In this document: positions 1 through 8,491 of the stretch, piece by piece
Layout: each line of letters begins with the position of its first letter
Position numbering within the stretch: position 1 is the first letter of the stretch
NCBI RefSeq assembly: GCF_001945395.1
Contig: NZ_MSXV01000032.1
Coordinates: 48,085 to 112,084, forward strand
Source: Pseudomonas sp. PA15(2017)
Lineage (GTDB): Bacteria > Pseudomonadota > Gammaproteobacteria > Pseudomonadales > Pseudomonadaceae
Length of the DNA stretch: 64,000 nt
Direction of reading: 5' to 3'
Made by a program: the position numbers and the translations under genes
Notes under the pieces: generated by a model
What the model was told of the DNA's origin: nothing
Databases searched by the model: none
What the model saw: the letters and a program-made list of their open reading frames with translations, nothing else

Positions 1-797
1 TCTAGGTCACCTTTCTGGTTGGCCTCGAGGATGCGGTAATAGCCAGCTCGATCATCCAAGATGCTCGCCGACATGGCGTAGAAGCGGATGGCCTGCTGCT
101 CACTCTGTGCCAAGGCCATATCGGTGATGGCCCGCGTAAGTCGGCCGTTGCCATCGTCGAACGGATGCAAGGTGACGAACCAGAAATGGGCAATGCCGGC
201 TCGGAGCAGTGGATCGAAGCCTGTACCATCGCGGCTGCTTTCGAACCAGGTGAGGAAGTCCGTTAACTGCTGATCCAGCCCGTCCCGCGGTGGTGCTTCG
301 AAGTGAACGGTTGGCCGATCCAGTCGGCCAGAAACGACTTGTATCGGCTCCTCACCACGCAGTTCACCAATGCGTAGGGGGCGAGTCGATAGGCTCTCAT
401 CGGCAGGAAACAGCCAGTGATGCCAGTTGAGCAGACGTGGCAGATCCAGCGGCGAATGACATTCGCGGGTAGCGTCTATCAACAGCTGTGCCAAGCCTTC
501 TGAGCGTGGCGTGGTGCGGCCATCCTCATCCAAGCCGAGGCGCCTGGCTAAGGAGGAACGCACCGAGCCGACATTTAGTTGCTAGCCTTCGATTGCTGAC
601 GACGTGACAATGTTCTGCAGCATGGCATCCAGACTGCTCTGAACCTCTGTATCACTTCCAACTGCGCTCAACATGCCCAGCAGACGCGCCTGTGCATGAA
701 CGCAGGCGCGCAGCAACGGAGCGAGTTGTTCAGTCTGCCAGGTGAAGTGAGGCCAGTCGGGCTGCTGCCAGATCCAGAGAGATGCATTCATGCGCAT
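1..797 (-). pseudogene. Fic/DOC family protein, broken by in-frame stop and cut by window edge
   Basis: The reading frame starts at the ATG at 797 and ends after 71 codons at a TAG (582-584). Beyond the stop the same frame stays open to the window edge and encodes the rest of a Fic protein, including the catalytic motif HPFDDGNGR at 141-167 on the minus strand. Fic proteins transfer AMP from ATP to a target hydroxyl, using the motif histidine. The segment around the stop reads SSAIEG-stop-QLNVGSV, where relatives usually have Glu, so one GAG to TAG change is the simplest explanation. No other frameshift was seen on hand translation of 1-580. The C-terminus lies outside the window. Suppression or a sequencing error cannot be excluded. 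Confidence 0.85.
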
Positions 798-807
798 TAC
801 TCGTCCG

Positions 808-870
808 TGAGCCGATTAGCGACTCTATTCGGCTCATATGATGAGCCGATAATGCCGGCTATTCGGCTCA
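808..870. promoter_or_regulatory. Twin inverted repeats, probable operator upstream of the Fic gene
   Basis: Two 29-bp inverted repeats lie at 808-836 and 842-870. Each has the exact arms TGAGCCGA and TCGGCTCA, and the four half sites follow each other with a 34-bp period. The proximal repeat starts only 11 bp upstream of the Fic ATG, so a bound protein would cover the promoter or ribosome binding region. This looks like a cooperative dimeric operator. The regulator is not known; self-regulation by the Fic protein is an inference. Confidence 0.6.
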
Positions 871-956
871 CTGTCTAAAGAGCAGTACAGCGGTATGGAC
901 ACTTTGTGGTCAGCAGGCCGAGGCAAGATGCGCCGAAGCCCATATGCCAGAAACGC

Positions 957-980
957 AAAAGCCGCGCGGCGCGCGGCTTT
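957..980 (-). terminator. Hairpin downstream of the CAT tRNA
   Basis: A GC-rich palindrome flanked by AAAA and TTT lies just beyond the 3' end of the tRNA on the minus strand, in the position of a rho-independent terminator. It is self-complementary across its whole length. Confidence 0.6.
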
Positions 981-985
981 GAAGG

Positions 986-1062
986 TGGTGGGCCCACACG
1001 GACTCGAACCGTGGACCAAAGGATTATGAGTCCTCTGCTCTAACCAACTGAGCTATAGGCCC
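986..1062 (-). tRNA. tRNA with CAT anticodon (Ile2 or elongator Met)
   Basis: A 77-nt cloverleaf including encoded CCA. It has a 7-bp acceptor stem with one G-U pair, a D-arm with AGCTCAGTTGG, the anticodon loop CTCATAA, and a T-arm with GGTTCGAACC. The anticodon is CAT. The variable loop TTGGTC and the anticodon stem resemble the lysidine-modified tRNA-Ile2 more than elongator tRNA-Met (GGGGTC), but anticodon-based tools would call it Met. It stands alone, followed by a hairpin terminator. Confidence 0.9.
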
Positions 1063-1296
1063 CCAGAAGGCTGGCGGAGTATACCGATGCACTCTGCCGA
1101 GTGCCAATCCGATGCGCCGCGGCTTGTTCGCGGGGCGCAAAGGAGCCTGCCGGTGGCAAACGATTGCGTGCCAGCGCGCAGCAAAACCACGTGCAATCCC
1201 CCCGTCGCTTTGTTCATAATTTGCACGACGTTCCTATCCCGCCGTGCCCGTTCACGCTGACGATACGGGTCCAATCAGCCTAGCCAGGCCCGTACC

Positions 1297-2835
1297 TTGA
1301 CGAGTCAGACCTCCAAGATCGCTCACCTAAGACGCCTGGTCGCGATCATGACCAGTGTGGTGGGTGTGGCCGTGTTGCTGCTCACCTACCTGCAGGTGGA
1401 GTGGGACAGGCGCGAGGCGCTGCGCCAGAACGTGGCCGATATGGAGAACCTGTCGGCGGCGCTGACCCGGCAGGCCGAGTCGACCATTCGCGATGCGCAT
1501 ACGGTGTTGATCGGCATTGAGCGCAAGCTGCAGATCTCCGGGTATGGCGCAGCGAACCTGAGCGAAGTGCTCGAGGTGGCGCGCGCTCAATCGGCGATCC
1601 TGGCTGATGTGGAAGGCTTTACCGTGCTCGACGCAAACGGCCATCCACTGCTGACCACTGTGCCCAACGCCACCACCAACTACACGGCGCTGGATCGCGA
1701 CTATTTCGCAGTACACAGCACCAATCAGGTCACTGGGCTGCATATCGGCGCGCCCATCCAGAGCCGCATGAGCGGCGACTGGGTGATCTCCCTGACGCTA
1801 CGCCTGAGCGATGCCAACGGCGAGTTTCGTGGCGTGGTACTGGCCACGCTGCTGGTCCAGCATTTCGTGGATTTTTACCAGACCATCGATCTGGGCAGCC
1901 AGGGGGTGATCGGTATGGTCAAGCGCGACGGCACCTTGTTGGTCAGGTCGCAGCAGTCGACCGAGAACGCAGGTCTGAACCTGTCCAGGAGCCCTGTACT
2001 GCGCGCAGTGAATGAAGACGGAGTGAGACACGGCAGCATGGTGCTCACAGCGATGATCGATGGGGTGAAGCGCGTCTATGGCTTCGACACCAGCGACGAA
2101 TACCCGATCCTGGTGGCCGCCTCCCTGGGCGAAGAGCAGGCGATGGCCGCCTGGCGCAGCCGCGCCCTGCAGACCTGGTCACTGAGCGGCGGCGTGCTGG
2201 TCATCCTGCTCTCCATGGGCTGGCTGATCTGGCGTGCCCTGGGCCGCCAGGGGCGCATGGAGGCGCGCCTGCAGAGCATGCACCGCGACCTGGCGCTGGC
2301 CAACCACGCGCTGGAGATCATCGCCGGTGAGGATGCCCTGACCGGCCTGGCCAATCGCCGACGCCTGGACGAAGCGCTGGGCGTCGCCTTCCAGTCCGCT
2401 GCCGCTCAGCGCCAGCCGCTGTCGTTCGTGCTGCTGGACGTGGACTACTTCAAGCGCTTCAACGACCAGTACGGCCACCCGGCTGGCGACGAAGCGCTCA
2501 AACAGGTGGCCGCGGTGCTCAAGCGCCATGCCCGGCGCAGCGCGGACACCACCGCGCGCTATGGCGGCGAGGAGCTGGCGCTGATTCTGCCGGCGGCCGA
2601 AAGCGCCTCGGCCATGGCGGTGGCCGAGCGCATCCGCGCCGATGTCGAGGCATTGGCGATCGCCCATCAGGGCTCGCCCTACGCCAACCTGACCCTGAGC
2701 ATCGGCGTCGCCTCCTGCATTCCGGGGCAGACGATGCAGGCGCCTGCCGACCTGGTCGCCGCCGCCGATGTCGCCCTGTACGCCGCCAAGAGCGCAGGCC
2801 GCAACCGCGTGGCGTTGAGCGAACGGCCCGGCTGA
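1297..2835 (+). CDS. Membrane diguanylate cyclase with periplasmic Cache-type sensor
   Basis: 512 residues. A first membrane segment (about 14-33) is followed by a periplasmic sensor of roughly 260 residues that looks like a double Cache/PAS-type domain, then a second membrane segment (about 295-314) and a C-terminal GGDEF domain. The active-site motif is GGEEL (423-427), and an inhibitory I-site RSAD (414-417) lies five residues before it, so it should make c-di-GMP and be product-inhibited. The start used is TTG at 1297, because the next ATG (1348) would cut into the first membrane helix; no strong ribosome binding site supports either. It is a single gene followed by a hairpin. Confidence 0.88.
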   Translation: MTSQTSKIAHLRRLVAIMTSVVGVAVLLLTYLQVEWDRREALRQNVADMENLSAALTRQAESTIRDAHTVLIGIERKLQISGYGAANLSEVLEVARAQSAILADVEGFTVLDANGHPLLTTVPNATTNYTALDRDYFAVHSTNQVTGLHIGAPIQSRMSGDWVISLTLRLSDANGEFRGVVLATLLVQHFVDFYQTIDLGSQGVIGMVKRDGTLLVRSQQSTENAGLNLSRSPVLRAVNEDGVRHGSMVLTAMIDGVKRVYGFDTSDEYPILVAASLGEEQAMAAWRSRALQTWSLSGGVLVILLSMGWLIWRALGRQGRMEARLQSMHRDLALANHALEIIAGEDALTGLANRRRLDEALGVAFQSAAAQRQPLSFVLLDVDYFKRFNDQYGHPAGDEALKQVAAVLKRHARRSADTTARYGGEELALILPAAESASAMAVAERIRADVEALAIAHQGSPYANLTLSIGVASCIPGQTMQAPADLVAAADVALYAAKSAGRNRVALSERPG

Positions 2836-2850
2836 TCCGCCCTCGCGGCG

Positions 2851-2871
2851 ATGCCCAGCTTTTTGCTGGGC
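2851..2871 (+). terminator. Hairpin after the diguanylate cyclase
   Basis: TGCCCAGC, a TTTTT loop and GCTGGGCA form an 8-bp perfect stem 16 bp after the stop codon. The T-tract after the stem is poor, so termination efficiency is uncertain. Confidence 0.5.
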
Positions 2872-3005
2872 AACGACTACAAAAACGCTAATTTCGCTAT
2901 CCCCCACCTCTGAACACAATGGCCTCAACGCACGAACGGCTCGTGCGCTCCGGCCAGGGCCATCCCTGTGCAAGGGCGCCGAGCCTCCTTCAGAGGGACG
3001 CAACG

Positions 3006-4307
3006 ATGGCTGTCGAAACAACCCGAACAGACACCCTGGTGGTGGGCGCCGGCCAGGCCGGCGTGGCGATGAGCGAGCACCTGACCAAACTCGGCGTGCC
3101 GCACCTGGTGCTGGAACGCGAGCGCATCGCCGAGCGCTGGCGCACCATGCGCTGGGATTCGCTGGTGGCCAACGGCCCGGCCTGGCATGACCGCTTTCCC
3201 GGCCTGGCATTCGACATCGACGATGACGCCTTTCCTGGCAAGGAGCAGGTGGCCGCTTACTTCGAAGCCTATGCGCGCAGCTTCGACGCACCGATCCGCA
3301 CCGGCGTGGAAGTGCACAAGGTTCGCCGCAACGCCAATCGCCCCGGTTTTACCGTGGAAACCTCCGAAGGCGTGATCGAAGCCGATCGCGTGGTGGCCGC
3401 CACCGGCCCCTTCCAGCGTCCGGTGATTCCGGCCATCGCGCCGCAGGACGAACGCCTCACGCAGATCCATTCCGCCAACTACCGCAACCCGCAGCAACTG
3501 CCCGCCGGTGCCGTGCTGGTGGTGGGCGCTGGCTCGTCGGGCACGCAGATCGCCGATGAGCTGATGCAGGCCGGCCGTCAGGTTTACCTCTCCGTCGGCG
3601 CCCATGACCGACCGCCGCGCAGCTACCGCAACCGGGACTTTTGCTGGTGGCTGGGCGTGCTCGGCGAGTGGGACCAGGAGACGCCGAAGGCCGGCCGCGA
3701 ACACGTGACCATCGCGGTCAGCGGCGCCTATGGCGGCAAGACCATCGACTTTCGTCGCCTGGCTCACCAGGGCATGACGCTGGTCGGCCTGACCCGCTCG
3801 TTCGACGACGGCGTGGTGCAGTTCGCCGACGACCTGGCCGACAACATCCGCCGCGGCGACGAGAACTATCTGGCGCTGCTCGATGCGGCGGACGCCTACG
3901 TGAAACGCAACGGCCTCGACCTGCCGGAGGAACCCGAAGCGCGCATCATCCCGGCCGATCCCGCGTGCATGTACGAGCCGCTGCGCGAGCTGGATCTGAT
4001 CACGGCCGGCGTGACGTCGATCATCTGGGCGACCGGTTTCGCCACCGACTTCAGCTGGCTGGAAGCCGACACCTTCGATGCCAACGGCAAGCCCCAGCAC
4101 CAGCGCGGCGTGTCCCGTGAGCCGGGCATCTATTTCCTCGGCCTGCCGTGGCTGTCGCGCCGTGGTTCATCGTTCATCTGGGGGGTGTGGCACGACGCCA
4201 AGCACGTCGCCGACCATATCGCCACGCAGCGCAAGTACAGCGCCTATCGCGATGCCGAACAGCGCCAGGCCGCCGCCCCCGTCACCCGCCTGCAGGGAGT
4301 CAAGTGA
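3006..4307 (+). CDS. NAD(P)/FAD-dependent oxidoreductase, flavin monooxygenase-like
   Basis: 433 residues with two dinucleotide-binding loops: GAGQAG (14-19) for FAD and GAGSSG (174-179) for NAD(P)H. This is the arrangement of CzcO/flavin-containing monooxygenase-like proteins that oxygenate amines, ketones or sulfur compounds. The reading frame is open from 2919, but ATG 3006 is chosen because AGAGGGA precedes it and the FAD loop then sits near the N-terminus, as is usual. The stop overlaps the next start (TGATG), and it heads a four-gene run with a Rid protein, DUF1028 and a deacylase. The substrate is unknown; a nitrogenous compound is likely from context. Confidence 0.85.
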   Translation: MAVETTRTDTLVVGAGQAGVAMSEHLTKLGVPHLVLERERIAERWRTMRWDSLVANGPAWHDRFPGLAFDIDDDAFPGKEQVAAYFEAYARSFDAPIRTGVEVHKVRRNANRPGFTVETSEGVIEADRVVAATGPFQRPVIPAIAPQDERLTQIHSANYRNPQQLPAGAVLVVGAGSSGTQIADELMQAGRQVYLSVGAHDRPPRSYRNRDFCWWLGVLGEWDQETPKAGREHVTIAVSGAYGGKTIDFRRLAHQGMTLVGLTRSFDDGVVQFADDLADNIRRGDENYLALLDAADAYVKRNGLDLPEEPEARIIPADPACMYEPLRELDLITAGVTSIIWATGFATDFSWLEADTFDANGKPQHQRGVSREPGIYFLGLPWLSRRGSSFIWGVWHDAKHVADHIATQRKYSAYRDAEQRQAAAPVTRLQGVK

Positions 4308-4732
4308 TGCCCACCCATACCCGTATCCGCATGTTCAACACCAAGGACACCTACCCCAACCAAACCCTGGACAACGACCTCTGCCAGGCCGTGCGCGCCG
4401 GCAACACGGTGTACGTGCGCGGCCAGGTCGGCACCGACTTCGACGGCAACCTGGTCGGCCTCGGCGACCCGCAGGCGCAGACCGAGCAGGCGATGAAGAA
4501 CCTCAAGCAGTTGCTCGAAGAAGCCGGCAGCGACCTGTCCCATATCGTCAAGACCACCACCTACATCATCGACCCGCGCTACCGCGAGCCGGTGTACAAG
4601 GAGGTCGGCAAATGGCTCAAGGGCGTGTTCCCGATTTCCACCGGGCTGGTGGTATCGGCCCTCGGCCAGCCGCAGTGGTTGATGGAGATCGACGTGATCG
4701 CGGTGATCCCGGACGACTGGCAGGCCAAATAA
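4307..4732 (+). CDS. Rid family (RidA-like) protein
   Basis: 141 residues with the YjgF/YER057c/UK114 fold signature throughout. Archetypal RidA hydrolyses reactive enamines or imines through an arginine in the motif PARSxVEV; here the equivalent stretch reads FPISTGLVV (108-116), so that arginine appears to be replaced by serine. That points to one of the Rid subfamilies tied to specific catabolic pathways rather than housekeeping RidA. AGGGAG lies before the ATG, which overlaps the stop of the upstream flavoenzyme by one base, so the two are translationally coupled. Confidence 0.85.
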   Translation: MPTHTRIRMFNTKDTYPNQTLDNDLCQAVRAGNTVYVRGQVGTDFDGNLVGLGDPQAQTEQAMKNLKQLLEEAGSDLSHIVKTTTYIIDPRYREPVYKEVGKWLKGVFPISTGLVVSALGQPQWLMEIDVIAVIPDDWQAK

Positions 4733-4742
4733 GGAGGCGCGC

Positions 4743-5420
4743 ATGACCTTTTCCATCGTCGGGCGCTGCCCGGAAACCGGTCAGCTGGGCATCGCCATCA
4801 GCTCGTCGAGCATCGCCGTCGGCGCCCGCTGCCCCTGGCTACGGGCCGGCGTCGGCGCGGTGGCCACCCAGAACGTTACCCTGCCCGCCCTTGGCCCGCA
4901 GATTCTCGACCTGCTCGAGCAGCAGGCATTGGAGCCAGATGACGCCTTGCAGCGCGCCCTCGACGCCAATGGCTGGAGCCAGTATCGCCAGGTGACGGTG
5001 ATCGACAGCCAGGGTCGCACCGCCTTGTTCAGCGGTAAGGAAGCGCTGGGGCTGTACAACGCGGTGGCCGGCGAGCAGTGCGTGGCAGCCGGCAATCTGC
5101 TGGCGAGCGAGGCGGTGATCCAGGCCATGGTCGAGGCCTTCGAGAACGCCAGCGGGCAATTGGCCGACCGCCTGCTTGCCGCCATGCATGGGGCGATGGC
5201 CGCCGGCGGCGAGGCCGGCCCGGTACACTCGGCGGCGCTCAAGGTGGTGGGCGACCTGGTGTGGCCGATCATCGACCTGCGTGTCGACTGGGCGGACGAA
5301 GACCCCATCGGCCAGCTTGACGGTCTGTGGCAAGCTTACCGGCCGCAGATGCAGGATTACCTGACCCGCGCCCTCGACCCGACGGCGGCGCCCAGCTACG
5401 GAGTACCGGGCGATGAATGA
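4743..5420 (+). CDS. DUF1028 family protein (Ntn-hydrolase-like)
   Basis: 225 residues. The N-terminus MTFSIVGRCPETGQLGIA and the following SSSIAVGARCPW stretch are typical of DUF1028, a family with an N-terminal-nucleophile hydrolase-like fold and no firmly known substrate. AAGGAGG lies just before the ATG. It is 10 bp downstream of the Rid gene and overlaps the start of the next gene by 8 bp, so it belongs to the same operon. Members often accompany amidohydrolases and ABC importers, which suggests amide or peptide-like substrates. No specific reaction is claimed. Confidence 0.85.
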   Translation: MTFSIVGRCPETGQLGIAISSSSIAVGARCPWLRAGVGAVATQNVTLPALGPQILDLLEQQALEPDDALQRALDANGWSQYRQVTVIDSQGRTALFSGKEALGLYNAVAGEQCVAAGNLLASEAVIQAMVEAFENASGQLADRLLAAMHGAMAAGGEAGPVHSAALKVVGDLVWPIIDLRVDWADEDPIGQLDGLWQAYRPQMQDYLTRALDPTAAPSYGVPGDE

Positions 5421-6576
5421 GCCAGTCAGCCGCGCCCTGCTCGAGCGGCTGATCGGCTTTGCCACGGTCAGCCGTGATTCCAACCTGGAGCTGATCGACT
5501 TCATCCGTGAGTACCTGGCGGGCTTTGGCGTGAACAGCGAGCTGTTCCATAACGTCGAAGGCACCAAGGCCAACCTGTTCGCCACCATCGGCCCGCAGGA
5601 TCGCGGCGGTGTGGTGCTGTCCGGCCATACCGACGTGGTGCCGGTCGACGGCCAGGCCTGGACGGTCGCGCCGTTCCAGCTGAGCGAACGTGACGGGCGC
5701 CTGTACGGACGCGGCACCGCGGACATGAAAGGCTTCATCGCCTGCGTACTGGCTGCGGTGCCGAGCCTAGTGCAACGGCCGCTGCAGGTGCCGGTGCACT
5801 TGGCGTTTTCCTATGACGAGGAAGTCGGCTGCCTGGGCGTGCGCTCGATGCTCGCCGAACTGGAAAAACGCCCGCACAAACCGACCCTGTGCCTGATCGG
5901 CGAACCCACCGAACTGAAGCCCGTGCTCGGCCACAAGGGCAAGCTGGCGATGCGCTGCGAAGTGCACGGCGCGGCCTGTCACTCGGCCTACGCGCCCTAC
6001 GGTGTGAATGCCATCGAATACGCAGCGCGGCTGATCGGCCACCTTGGCGATATCGGCGCACGGCTGGCCCAGCCCGAGCACCACGACCCGCGCTTCGACC
6101 CGCCCTTCTCCACCGTGCAGGCCGGCGTGATCAAGGGCGGTCGCGCCCTGAACATTGTGCCAGCCGAGTGCGAGTTCGATTTCGAGGTGCGCGCACTGCC
6201 AGGCTTCGACGCGCAGCGCGTGGCGGACGAGCTGCAAAGCTACGCCACCGAGCAACTGCTGCCGAAGATGCAGGCGGTGAGCGCCGCCAGCGGTATCCAC
6301 CTGCGACCGCTAAGCGCCTACCCGGGCCTCGCCACACCGCCTGACAGCGAAGCGGCGCGATTACTGGCCAGGCTCTGCGGCTCGAACGATTTCAGCACCG
6401 TGGCCTTCGGCACCGAAGGCGGCCTGTTCGACGGCACCGGCATCCCCACCGTAGTCTGCGGCCCCGGCAGCATGGACCAGGGCCACAAGCCCGACGAGTT
6501 CGTCAGCCTGGAACAGTTGCAGGGCTGTGATGCGATGCTGCAGCGGTTGGCGGACTATCTGTGCGAGCCGGTGTGA
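5413..6576 (+). CDS. argE: ArgE/DapE-family deacylase (acetylornithine deacetylase-like)
   Basis: 387 residues of the M20 metallopeptidase family. The metal-binding motifs SGHTDVVPVD and GRGTADMKG, the catalytic EE pair in YDEEVGCLG and the dimerisation domain are all present, so it should be an active zinc enzyme removing an N-acyl group. Best matched by ArgE-type acetylornithine deacetylases. Its place as last gene of the flavoenzyme-Rid-DUF1028 run suggests a catabolic N-acyl amino acid or amide substrate rather than arginine synthesis, for which pseudomonads usually use ArgJ recycling. The gene symbol reflects family, not proven function. Confidence 0.8.
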   Translation: MNEPVSRALLERLIGFATVSRDSNLELIDFIREYLAGFGVNSELFHNVEGTKANLFATIGPQDRGGVVLSGHTDVVPVDGQAWTVAPFQLSERDGRLYGRGTADMKGFIACVLAAVPSLVQRPLQVPVHLAFSYDEEVGCLGVRSMLAELEKRPHKPTLCLIGEPTELKPVLGHKGKLAMRCEVHGAACHSAYAPYGVNAIEYAARLIGHLGDIGARLAQPEHHDPRFDPPFSTVQAGVIKGGRALNIVPAECEFDFEVRALPGFDAQRVADELQSYATEQLLPKMQAVSAASGIHLRPLSAYPGLATPPDSEAARLLARLCGSNDFSTVAFGTEGGLFDGTGIPTVVCGPGSMDQGHKPDEFVSLEQLQGCDAMLQRLADYLCEPV

Positions 6577-7277
6577 TTTTTTGATTTCGCGGGCATGGCC
6601 CGCTCCCACAGGTGTAGATACTCATATCAGCGCGATCTCAGCCGTAGCCTGGGTCGAGCAGCGCGATACCCAGGGAGCTCTCCCGGGTGTCGCTGCACTC
6701 GACTGGACTGCGATCAAGAATGTGGGAGCGCGCCATGCGCGCGAAAAAAATCGCGGGCATGGCCCGCTCCCACAAAAATTGCGCCGATAGCTTGTAGGAT
6801 GGGTCGGGCCGCGGAGGTGAAACCCATCAACGCACGATGGGTTGCACCTACGCGGTCCGCCCCTCCTACGCCCCACCCCGCCCACTCAACTCCCCCAACC
6901 GTTCCCGGCAAAAATCCACGAACAACTGCGCCGGCTTGGTCAGCACGGTAGGGCGTACTCGCGAAGCAGTACGCCGTTGCGTTTTGTCAGGTTCGCCATT
7001 GTTTGACGGACTGCTCGCTTCGCTCCTGAGTCCGCCCTACGCGCTGCGCTCGACCCGGGCCATGCTCAATGTGGGAGCGCGCCATGCGCGCGAAAAAAAC
7101 GCAGGCATGAACTAGGCGTCCCCGCCCGCTCCCACAGGTTTAAATGCTGATATCAGCGCTATCTCAGCCGGCCCCATCCTACGGCTGAGCAGCCCCGTAG
7201 CCTGGGTTGAGCTACGCGATACCCAGGGCAATTTCCCGGGTGTCGCTGCGCTCGACCCGGGCTACCTGAGCACCGCC
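6577..7277. repeat. Repeat-filled intergenic region with several REP palindromes
   Basis: No convincing gene. REP-type palindromes occur at about 6587-6610 (single), 6721-6774 (inverted pair) and 7072-7137 (inverted pair), all containing GTGGGAGCGCGC or GTGGGAGCGGGC. Another repeat family built on AGCCTGGGTYGAGC and ATACCCAGGG occurs at 6646-6712 and 7199-7263. An inverted pair around GTAGGATGGG and GATGGGTTGC lies at 6795-6850, and a palindromic GGGCGTACT/GTCCGCCCTACG unit at 6951-7041. A fragment of the downstream LysR gene is embedded (separate entry). Confidence 0.8.
6883..6943 (-). pseudogene. Remnant copy of LysR gene 3' end
   Basis: These 61 bp match the last coding part of the intact LysR gene (7295-7355) at 56 of 61 positions, in the same orientation, and translate as LTKPAQLFVDFCRERLGEL. 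The match stops abruptly at 6943 inside the coding sequence, so only about 20 C-terminal codons remain. It is either the tail of a deleted paralogue or a partial duplication, in a gap rich in recombinogenic repeats. Confidence 0.75.
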
Positions 7278-8201
7278 CTATCGCGTAGCTTGCGCGCTCA
7301 ATTGCCCCAAGCGTTCCCGGCAAAAATCCACGAACAATTGCGCCGGCTTGGTCAGTTGGCTGCGCTTGAGGCGCGCCGCCACCAGCCCGGAGGTGGCTAC
7401 CGGCTCGGCGATGTCCACGGTGACCACGCGCTTGCCGTCGTAGGTGCATTCCGAATGCGGGCGGGTGACCAGCAGCGAGAAGCCGAAGCCCTGGCCGACC
7501 ATACCGCGCACCATTTCGATGGACGGTGAGCTGAAGACGATATTGGGCGCCAGCCCCAGTTCGTGGAACAGGCTGACGAAGTAGGTGCGGCTGGGCTGCA
7601 CGTCGAGCAGGATCATCGGCTCCAGGCACAGGTCGCGCAGCGAAACCTGGGCCTGGCCGGCGAAACGGTGCTGCTCGGGCAAGAGCACGTAGGGCTTCTG
7701 CGGTGGCATCAGCGGCTCGGTGGCGATGGTGCCGTCGAGGTCGTGCTCGTAAAGAAACGCCAGGTCGAACGAGCCGGCGGTCAGGCCCTGCACCAGCTCC
7801 TGCTGCTCGCCATCGCGAATGCGGATGTCCACGCCTGGGTAGCGCTCGCGAAAACCGGCGATCAGTTGCGGCAAGTACAGCGGCGCGACGGTTTCGAAGC
7901 AGCCGATATCGATCTGCCCGGCAACGATATCGTTGTCGGCCAGGGCGTTCTGCTCGAACTCGCGGGCCATGCGCAGCAGTTGCTGGGCCTTCTCGTAGAA
8001 GCGCGCGCCGCTGGGCGTCAGCGACACGCCCTGGGCGTGATGGCGGATGAACAGTTGCACGCCGAAGCTTTCTTCCAGCCCCTTGATCGCCGTGGAGATG
8101 GACGGCTGGGCGATGTACAGCTGGCGCGACGCCTCGGCCACGCTGCCCGCTTCCACCGTGGTGACGAAGTACTTTAGTTGCCGCAAGGTATAGGAAGCCA
8201 C
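7278..8201 (-). CDS. LysR-family transcriptional regulator
   Basis: 307 residues. The N-terminal winged helix-turn-helix (LRQLKYFVTTVEAGSVAEAS and following, residues about 5-60) is followed by the effector-binding domain typical of LysR regulators. It is transcribed divergently from the polyamine-type binding protein gene at 8492, with a 290-bp shared upstream region, and lies downstream of the catabolic operon. LysR proteins commonly activate divergent target genes, so control of 8492 and perhaps the 3006-6576 operon is the natural inference; the ligand is unknown. Confidence 0.9.
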   Translation of the reverse strand: MASYTLRQLKYFVTTVEAGSVAEASRQLYIAQPSISTAIKGLEESFGVQLFIRHHAQGVSLTPSGARFYEKAQQLLRMAREFEQNALADNDIVAGQIDIGCFETVAPLYLPQLIAGFRERYPGVDIRIRDGEQQELVQGLTAGSFDLAFLYEHDLDGTIATEPLMPPQKPYVLLPEQHRFAGQAQVSLRDLCLEPMILLDVQPSRTYFVSLFHELGLAPNIVFSSPSIEMVRGMVGQGFGFSLLVTRPHSECTYDGKRVVTVDIAEPVATSGLVAARLKRSQLTKPAQLFVDFCRERLGQLSAQATR

Positions 8202-8491
8202 GTGTCCGATCTCAGCGCGATGGTTGCCTGCACCTTACTCCAACAACGCGCCTTGGCGGGTCGCTGCCTTGCAAAGGTTTTTCGTAGGTCCCGAGCATAT
8301 TTTTACTAATTTTCCTTCGCGCCGGACTGACGCACCATGGCCCTCACCTGAACGACAGTTCCCGCCCTGCATGCACACCGGGCGGCACAACAACAAAGAT
8401 TCTGCTGACGCGTGACACAACGCGCAGCTTCGCCGCTTCGGCCCTACTGCCCCTGTTCTCACTACAACGAAAAAACAGCGAGGGAGTTTCC

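Noticed and set aside
6577..7277. Repeated palindromes considered as a CRISPR array
   Set aside because: Repeats are irregularly spaced, belong to several families and are REP-type inverted repeats; there are no uniform spacers and no cas genes.
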